Shown: one piece after another, positions 6,660 to 10,014 of the stretch
Layout of the letters: every line of letters begins with the position of its first letter
How positions within the stretch are numbered: the first letter of the stretch is position 1
NCBI GenBank assembly: GCA_013003145.1
Contig: JABDLH010000074.1
Location: 1-10,014 of the forward strand
Source of the DNA: Flavobacteriaceae bacterium
Lineage (GTDB): Bacteria; Bacteroidota; Bacteroidia; Flavobacteriales; Flavobacteriaceae
DNA length: 10,014 nt
Direction of reading: 5' to 3'
Translations under genes and position numbers: made by a program
Notes under the pieces: generated by a model
What the model was told of the DNA's origin: nothing
Databases searched by the model: none
Seen by the model: the letters and a program-made list of their open reading frames with translations, nothing else

Positions 6660-6683
6660 GTTTTGTAGTTACCCCTGTATAAT
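6655..6683 (+). promoter_or_regulatory. weak candidate promoter for carB overlapping the rpmH terminator
   Basis: No TAnnTTTG lies between the rpmH terminator and carB. The only promoter-like pair is TTTTTG (6655-6660), 17 bases, TATAAT (6678-6683). It would start transcription about 2 bases before the carB ATG, so the mRNA would be nearly leaderless. The TATAAT is of the sigma-70 kind and not the usual Bacteroidota element, so this is doubtful; read-through from rpmH is the alternative. Confidence 0.2.
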
Positions 6684-6691
6684 CCCGTACT

Positions 6692-9544
6692 ATGCCAAAA
6701 AGAAAAGAATTAAAAAGTGTATTGATTATAGGTTCTGGTCCCATCGTTATAGGGCAGGCCTGCGAATTTGATTACTCCGGATCCCAGGCGCTTCGTTCCC
6801 TGAGAGAAGATGGAATTGAAACCATCCTGATAAACAGCAACCCGGCGACCATCATGACAGATCCGTCCATGGCAGATCATATATACCTCTTGCCACTGAC
6901 GACAAAGTCTATTATAAAGGTGTTGAAAAAGCACCCTAATATCGATGCAGTATTGCCTACAATGGGAGGGCAAACGGCGTTGAACCTCTGCATAGAAGCC
7001 GATGAGAAAGGAATCTGGGAAGATTTTGATACCGAGATCATCGGCGTTGATATCGATGCGATAAATATTACCGAAGATCGTGAGAAATTCCGTGAACTGA
7101 TGATGAAGATCGGGATTGGGATGCCACCACAGGCCTCCGCTACATCTTTCCTCAAAGGAAAAGAGATCGCCCAGGAATTCGGTTTTCCCCTGGTGATCAG
7201 GGCTTCGTATACCCTTGGGGGAGCAGGTGCTTCTATAGTACACCGGCAGGAAGATTTTGACGAGCTGCTCAGCATAGGGCTCGAAGTTTCTCCTATCCAC
7301 GAGGTAATGATCGATAAAGCCCTGATCGGCTGGAAGGAATACGAGCTGGAACTGCTGCGAGATGCAAATGACAACGTAGTCATTATCTGTACCATAGAAA
7401 ACATGGACCCCATGGGGATACATACCGGGGATTCTATTACTGTAGCACCCGCAATGACCCTTTCTGACCGCACATTTCAGCGTATGCGTGATATGGCGAT
7501 CAAAATGATGCGTAGTATCGGTGATTTTGCCGGCGGATGTAATGTACAGTTCGCGGTAAGTCCTGATGACGAGGAAGATATTATTGCTATCGAGATCAAT
7601 CCAAGGGTTTCCAGGTCTTCTGCCCTGGCTTCTAAAGCAACCGGGTATCCAATTGCCAAGGTAGCTACCAAACTGGCTGTCGGTTACCACCTGAACGAAC
7701 TGGAGAACCAGATCACTAAGTCTACTTCTGCCTTATTTGAGCCTTCAGTGGATTACGTCATCGTTAAGATCCCTCGCTGGAACTTTGACAAGTTTGAAGG
7801 ATCGGACAGGACCCTGGGCTTACAGATGAAATCTGTAGGCGAGGTAATGGGTATTGGTCGCTCTTTCCAGGAAGCGTTGCACAAAGCCACACAATCCCTT
7901 GAGATTAAAAGAAATGGCCTGGGTGCAGACGGCAAAGGATACACCGATTACGAGACCATCATTCAGAAGCTTACAGTTCCCAGCTGGGACAGGGTATTTG
8001 TGATTTACGATGCCATACAATTGGGAATCCCGCTGAGTCGTATCCATGATATCACTAAGATTGATATGTGGTTCCTGAAGCAATATGAAGAACTTAACTG
8101 CCTGGAGAAGGAGATTTCCAAGTATACGGTAGAAAGCCTGCCCAAGGAGTTGTTGCTCGAGGCCAAACAGAAAGGTTTTGCAGATCGGCAGATCGCGCAT
8201 ATGCTCGACTGCTACGAAAGTGAAGTGCATAAAAAAAGAATGTCACAGGATATCAAAAGGGTGTACAAACTCGTGGATACCTGTGCTGCTGAATTTGAAG
8301 CGGTAACCCCGTATTACTATTCGACCTTTGAAGAAGAAATTGAAACTGCAGACGGGAAGAAATACGTAGCCAATGACAGCAAAGTTACCGATCGGAAGAA
8401 GATCGTAGTCCTTGGTTCAGGTCCCAATAGGATAGGGCAGGGAATCGAATTTGATTACTGCTGTGTGCATGGAGTACTGGCAGCGGCAGAATGCGGTTAC
8501 GAGACCATCATGATCAACTGTAACCCGGAAACAGTGTCGACCGACTTTGACACCGCCGACAAACTTTACTTTGAGCCGGTATTCTGGGAACATATCTACG
8601 ATATCATTTTGCATGAAAAACCCGAAGGGGTAATTGTACAGCTTGGAGGACAAACCGCCTTGAAACTGGCAGAGAAGCTGGATAAATACGGGATTAAGAT
8701 CATCGGTACCAGCTTTGATTCCCTGGATCTTGCGGAAGATCGTGGTAGCTTTTCCAAGTTATTACAGGAAAATGACATTCCTTACCCTGAATTCGGCGTA
8801 GCCGAGAGTGCAGATGAAGCCCTGGCGCTGGCCGATAAACTGAATTTCCCATTGTTAGTAAGACCTTCTTACGTTTTAGGAGGACAGGGGATGAAGATCG
8901 TGATCAACAAGGAAGAATTAGAGGAGCATGTGGTGGACCTGCTTCGTAAGATCCCGAACAATAAACTTTTACTGGATCATTACCTGGACGGTGCCATCGA
9001 GGCCGAAGCAGATGCTATCTGTGACGGGGAGGATGTGTATATCATCGGGATCATGGAGCATATTGAGCCTTGCGGGATCCATTCCGGGGACTCTAACGCT
9101 ACCCTGCCACCCTTTAACCTGGGCGAGTTCGTGATGCAGCAGATCAAGGACCATACCCGGAAGATCGCCCTTGCCCTGAAGACCGTGGGACTGATTAACA
9201 TTCAGTTCGCGATCAAGGATGATAAGGTGTACATTATTGAAGCCAATCCAAGGGCGTCCAGGACCGTTCCATTTATCGCTAAAGCCTACGGGGAACCCTA
9301 TGTGAATTATGCGACTAAAGTGATGCTGGGGGAGAAAAAGGTGAAAGATTTCGACTTTAATCCAAAACTGGAAGGGTTCGCGATCAAACAGCCTGTATTC
9401 TCTTTTAATAAGTTTCCGAATGTGAATAAGAACCTGGGGCCGGAAATGAAAAGTACCGGTGAGAGTATATTATTTATTGACAATCTGAAGGATGATCAAT
9501 TCTACGATCTCTATACCAGGAGGAAAATGTACCTGAGTAAATAA
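6692..9544 (+). CDS. carB: carbamoyl-phosphate synthase large subunit, short form lacking the allosteric domain
   Basis: Cytoplasmic enzyme of 950 aa which, with the glutaminase subunit CarA (not in the window), makes carbamoyl phosphate from bicarbonate, glutamine and two ATP for arginine and pyrimidine synthesis. The carboxyphosphate half (about 1-400) opens with LIIGSGPIVIGQACEFDYSG and has IRASYTLGGAGAS, His244 in GIHTGDS, Gln286 and E301-N-P-R. A linker (about 401-565) follows. The carbamoyl-phosphate half (about 569-925) repeats the plan: VVLGSGPNRIGQGIEFDY, VRPSYVLGGQGM, GIHSGDS and E850-A-N-P-R. Both ATP-grasp sites look intact. The protein stops about 26 residues after GPEMKSTGE; the C-terminal MGS-like domain (about residues 936-1073 in E. 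coli CarB), which binds UMP, IMP and ornithine, is absent. The stop is followed at once by a terminator, so this is not a visible frameshift. I think the short form is usual in Flavobacteriaceae, from memory. No Shine-Dalgarno is seen. Confidence 0.97.
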   Translation: MPKRKELKSVLIIGSGPIVIGQACEFDYSGSQALRSLREDGIETILINSNPATIMTDPSMADHIYLLPLTTKSIIKVLKKHPNIDAVLPTMGGQTALNLCIEADEKGIWEDFDTEIIGVDIDAINITEDREKFRELMMKIGIGMPPQASATSFLKGKEIAQEFGFPLVIRASYTLGGAGASIVHRQEDFDELLSIGLEVSPIHEVMIDKALIGWKEYELELLRDANDNVVIICTIENMDPMGIHTGDSITVAPAMTLSDRTFQRMRDMAIKMMRSIGDFAGGCNVQFAVSPDDEEDIIAIEINPRVSRSSALASKATGYPIAKVATKLAVGYHLNELENQITKSTSALFEPSVDYVIVKIPRWNFDKFEGSDRTLGLQMKSVGEVMGIGRSFQEALHKATQSLEIKRNGLGADGKGYTDYETIIQKLTVPSWDRVFVIYDAIQLGIPLSRIHDITKIDMWFLKQYEELNCLEKEISKYTVESLPKELLLEAKQKGFADRQIAHMLDCYESEVHKKRMSQDIKRVYKLVDTCAAEFEAVTPYYYSTFEEEIETADGKKYVANDSKVTDRKKIVVLGSGPNRIGQGIEFDYCCVHGVLAAAECGYETIMINCNPETVSTDFDTADKLYFEPVFWEHIYDIILHEKPEGVIVQLGGQTALKLAEKLDKYGIKIIGTSFDSLDLAEDRGSFSKLLQENDIPYPEFGVAESADEALALADKLNFPLLVRPSYVLGGQGMKIVINKEELEEHVVDLLRKIPNNKLLLDHYLDGAIEAEADAICDGEDVYIIGIMEHIEPCGIHSGDSNATLPPFNLGEFVMQQIKDHTRKIALALKTVGLINIQFAIKDDKVYIIEANPRASRTVPFIAKAYGEPYVNYATKVMLGEKKVKDFDFNPKLEGFAIKQPVFSFNKFPNVNKNLGPEMKSTGESILFIDNLKDDQFYDLYTRRKMYLSK

Positions 9545-9566
9545 CAAAAGCTGAATAAGCCGAAAT

Positions 9567-9605
9567 AACCCCTTGTTCCAACCGGAGCAGGGGGTTTTAT
9601 TTTTC
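9567..9605 (+). terminator. Rho-independent terminator of carB, perhaps bidirectional
   Basis: AACCCCTTGTTC (9567-9578) pairs with GAGCAGGGGGTT (9585-9596), 12 bp with two G-U pairs, around a 6-base loop. The T-rich stretch TTTATTTTT follows on the plus strand. On the minus strand the stem is followed by only ATTTCGG, so termination in that direction would be weaker. Confidence 0.9.
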
Positions 9606-9701
9606 CGAGGCTTCTGGTTTAAAATCGACCCTAACTTTTTCTCCACAGACAATTTTCTTGAATAACATTCTTGAAACCCTATAAGGAATATCTACTGTCA
9701 T
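9597..9701 (-). CDS. possible small ORF or gene remnant, 34 aa, doubtful
   Basis: Minus-strand ATG at 9699-9701 to TAA at 9597-9599. The predicted peptide starts MTVDIPYRVSRMLFKK and ends VRVDFKPEASEK, a mixed, soluble-looking composition. The frame stays open for 8 more codons upstream before a TGA. The stop sits at the edge of the carB terminator hairpin, as expected of a convergent gene. GC content here is about 30-38 percent, higher than the 22-28 percent to its right. I recognise no family, and see no promoter. It may be a small protein, the tail of a decayed gene, or chance. Confidence 0.25.
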   Translation of the reverse strand: MTVDIPYRVSRMLFKKIVCGEKVRVDFKPEASEK

Positions 9702-9710
9702 GACAGAAGA
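9691..9710. repeat. near-perfect 20-base palindrome
   Basis: The core CTGTCATGACAG (9695-9706) is a perfect 12-base palindrome. After one mismatch on each side (A/A) the symmetry resumes for three more pairs, TCT with AGA, so 9 of 10 pairs match. The central CATG gives an ATG on both strands, including the start of the doubtful small ORF. It may be a dimeric repressor site. Confidence 0.4.
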
Positions 9711-9818
9711 AGTTTGTAATGAATTTCAATTCTTAATTCTACTTTTATTTAATCGAAAATTACATTTATAAACTCACCGATAAAGGTCTAGAGGTCAGTT
9801 ATTTTAACACAAATAGTG

Positions 9819-9880
9819 CATTTCATCGATCTTTTAATTTTTTTTTCACATTTCATCGACTAAAACCTTAATTTCATCGT
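9819..9880. repeat. three phased direct repeats of TTTCATCG, likely operator
   Basis: TTTCATCG occurs at 9821-9828, 9851-9858 and 9872-9879. The first two copies share the longer CATTTCATCGA; the third is AATTTCATCGT. Start-to-start distances are 30 and 21 bases, close to three and two helical turns, so all copies face nearly the same side of the DNA. This is the geometry of a regulator binding several sites in tandem. LytTR-type response regulators bind 9-bp direct repeats with about 21-base spacing, which fits the second interval. The binding protein is inferred, not shown. Confidence 0.5.
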
Positions 9881-10014
9881 AAGTATACAATAAATGGTTA
9901 TTTGCCTTTTCTACATTAAAAATCACAAAACTTTAAACATTTGACAAGCAGTTTATAGTCGCTTTTTGAACATTATTCTTAGTGTCGCTTAGGCCAATTA
10001 TTAAATATTAACAG

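Larger units (their letters stand above)
9606..10014. other. AT-rich non-coding region, probable regulatory region of a gene beyond the right edge
   Basis: From the carB terminator to the window end there is no convincing gene in any frame. The region drops to about 22-28 percent GC by my line counts from 9721 to 9900. It holds the doubtful small ORF (9597-9701), a 20-base near-palindrome (9691-9710), and three TTTCATCG repeats (9819-9880). No exact TAnnTTTG is present on either strand; the closest is TTG at 9941-9943, 17 bases, GCTTTTTG at 9961-9968, a poor match. Confidence 0.6.

Noticed and set aside
6710..7690. Long minus-strand ORF of 326 codons opposite carB
   Set aside because: The frame is antisense to strongly conserved carB; its product has no recognisable domain, and open antisense frames are common opposite such genes.
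8928..9134. Plus-strand ORF of 68 codons inside carB
   Set aside because: It is out of frame within the conserved second ATP-grasp half and its product looks non-biological (Trp/Cys/Ser-rich).
9430..9605. Short CarB caused by a frameshift or sequencing error
   Set aside because: The stop is followed within about 25 bases by a strong terminator, leaving no room for the missing domain in any frame.
9700..9771. Plus-strand ORF of 23 codons starting MTEEVCNEF
   Set aside because: Very short, in AT-rich DNA, and its start arises from the CATG centre of a palindrome; nothing supports translation.
9894..9944. Plus-strand ORF of 16 codons after the TTTCATCG repeats
   Set aside because: Too short, with no promoter or leader features; most likely chance.
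9941..9959. Sigma-70-like TTGACA and TATAGT pair
   Set aside because: The spacing is only 7 bases, and Bacteroidota use TTG/TAnnTTTG instead.
1..10014. Search for CRISPR arrays, mobile elements, tRNAs, defence or biosynthetic systems
   Set aside because: No repeat-spacer pattern, transposase, terminal repeats, tRNA fold or system-specific gene was seen; gene content is housekeeping and envelope-related.

Overview
The window reads as an ordinary chromosomal stretch from a member of the Bacteroidota, most likely a marine Flavobacteriaceae species; the genus cannot be set from this sequence. Supporting signs are Bacteroidota-type promoter elements (TTG about 19-21 bases before TAnnTTTG), few Shine-Dalgarno sequences and A-rich leaders, a carbamoyl-phosphate synthase large subunit of 950 residues, and a DUF6263-like exported protein. 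Genes are dense and their composition is even. I see no insertion sequence, prophage, CRISPR array, tRNA or rRNA, and no recognisable defence or biosynthetic system.

Layout. (1) 1-1251: mtaB, a tRNA methylthiotransferase cut by the left window edge. (2) 1250-1741: a small GNAT-like gene on the minus strand with its own terminator, then a regulatory gap holding two promoter-like motifs and a dyad. (3) 1742-4877: an alpha/beta hydrolase, then a lytic transglycosylase and a cardiolipin synthase joined by a one-base stop/start overlap, with a good promoter just before the transglycosylase. (4) 4878-6279, minus strand: an exported DUF6263-like protein followed one base later by a membrane TPR protein; the TPR stop codon abuts the cls stop codon. 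(5) 6280-6660: a divergent promoter region, rpmH (ribosomal protein L34, 52 aa) and a strong terminator. (6) 6692-9605: carB and its terminator. (7) 9606-10014: an AT-rich non-coding region with a possible small minus-strand ORF, a 20-base near-palindrome, and three copies of TTTCATCG spaced at about whole helical turns.

Working together. The transglycosylase, Cls, DUF6263-like and TPR genes are all envelope-related: peptidoglycan cutting, cardiolipin synthesis, and exported or membrane proteins. mtaB and rpmH serve translation. carB feeds arginine and pyrimidine synthesis. The least explained part is the right-hand end, where the phased repeats look like a multi-site operator for a gene beyond the window. 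The rest is mainly housekeeping, with local oddities: a CarB without the allosteric domain, a GNAT-like protein with eroded motifs, and convergent genes whose stop codons touch.
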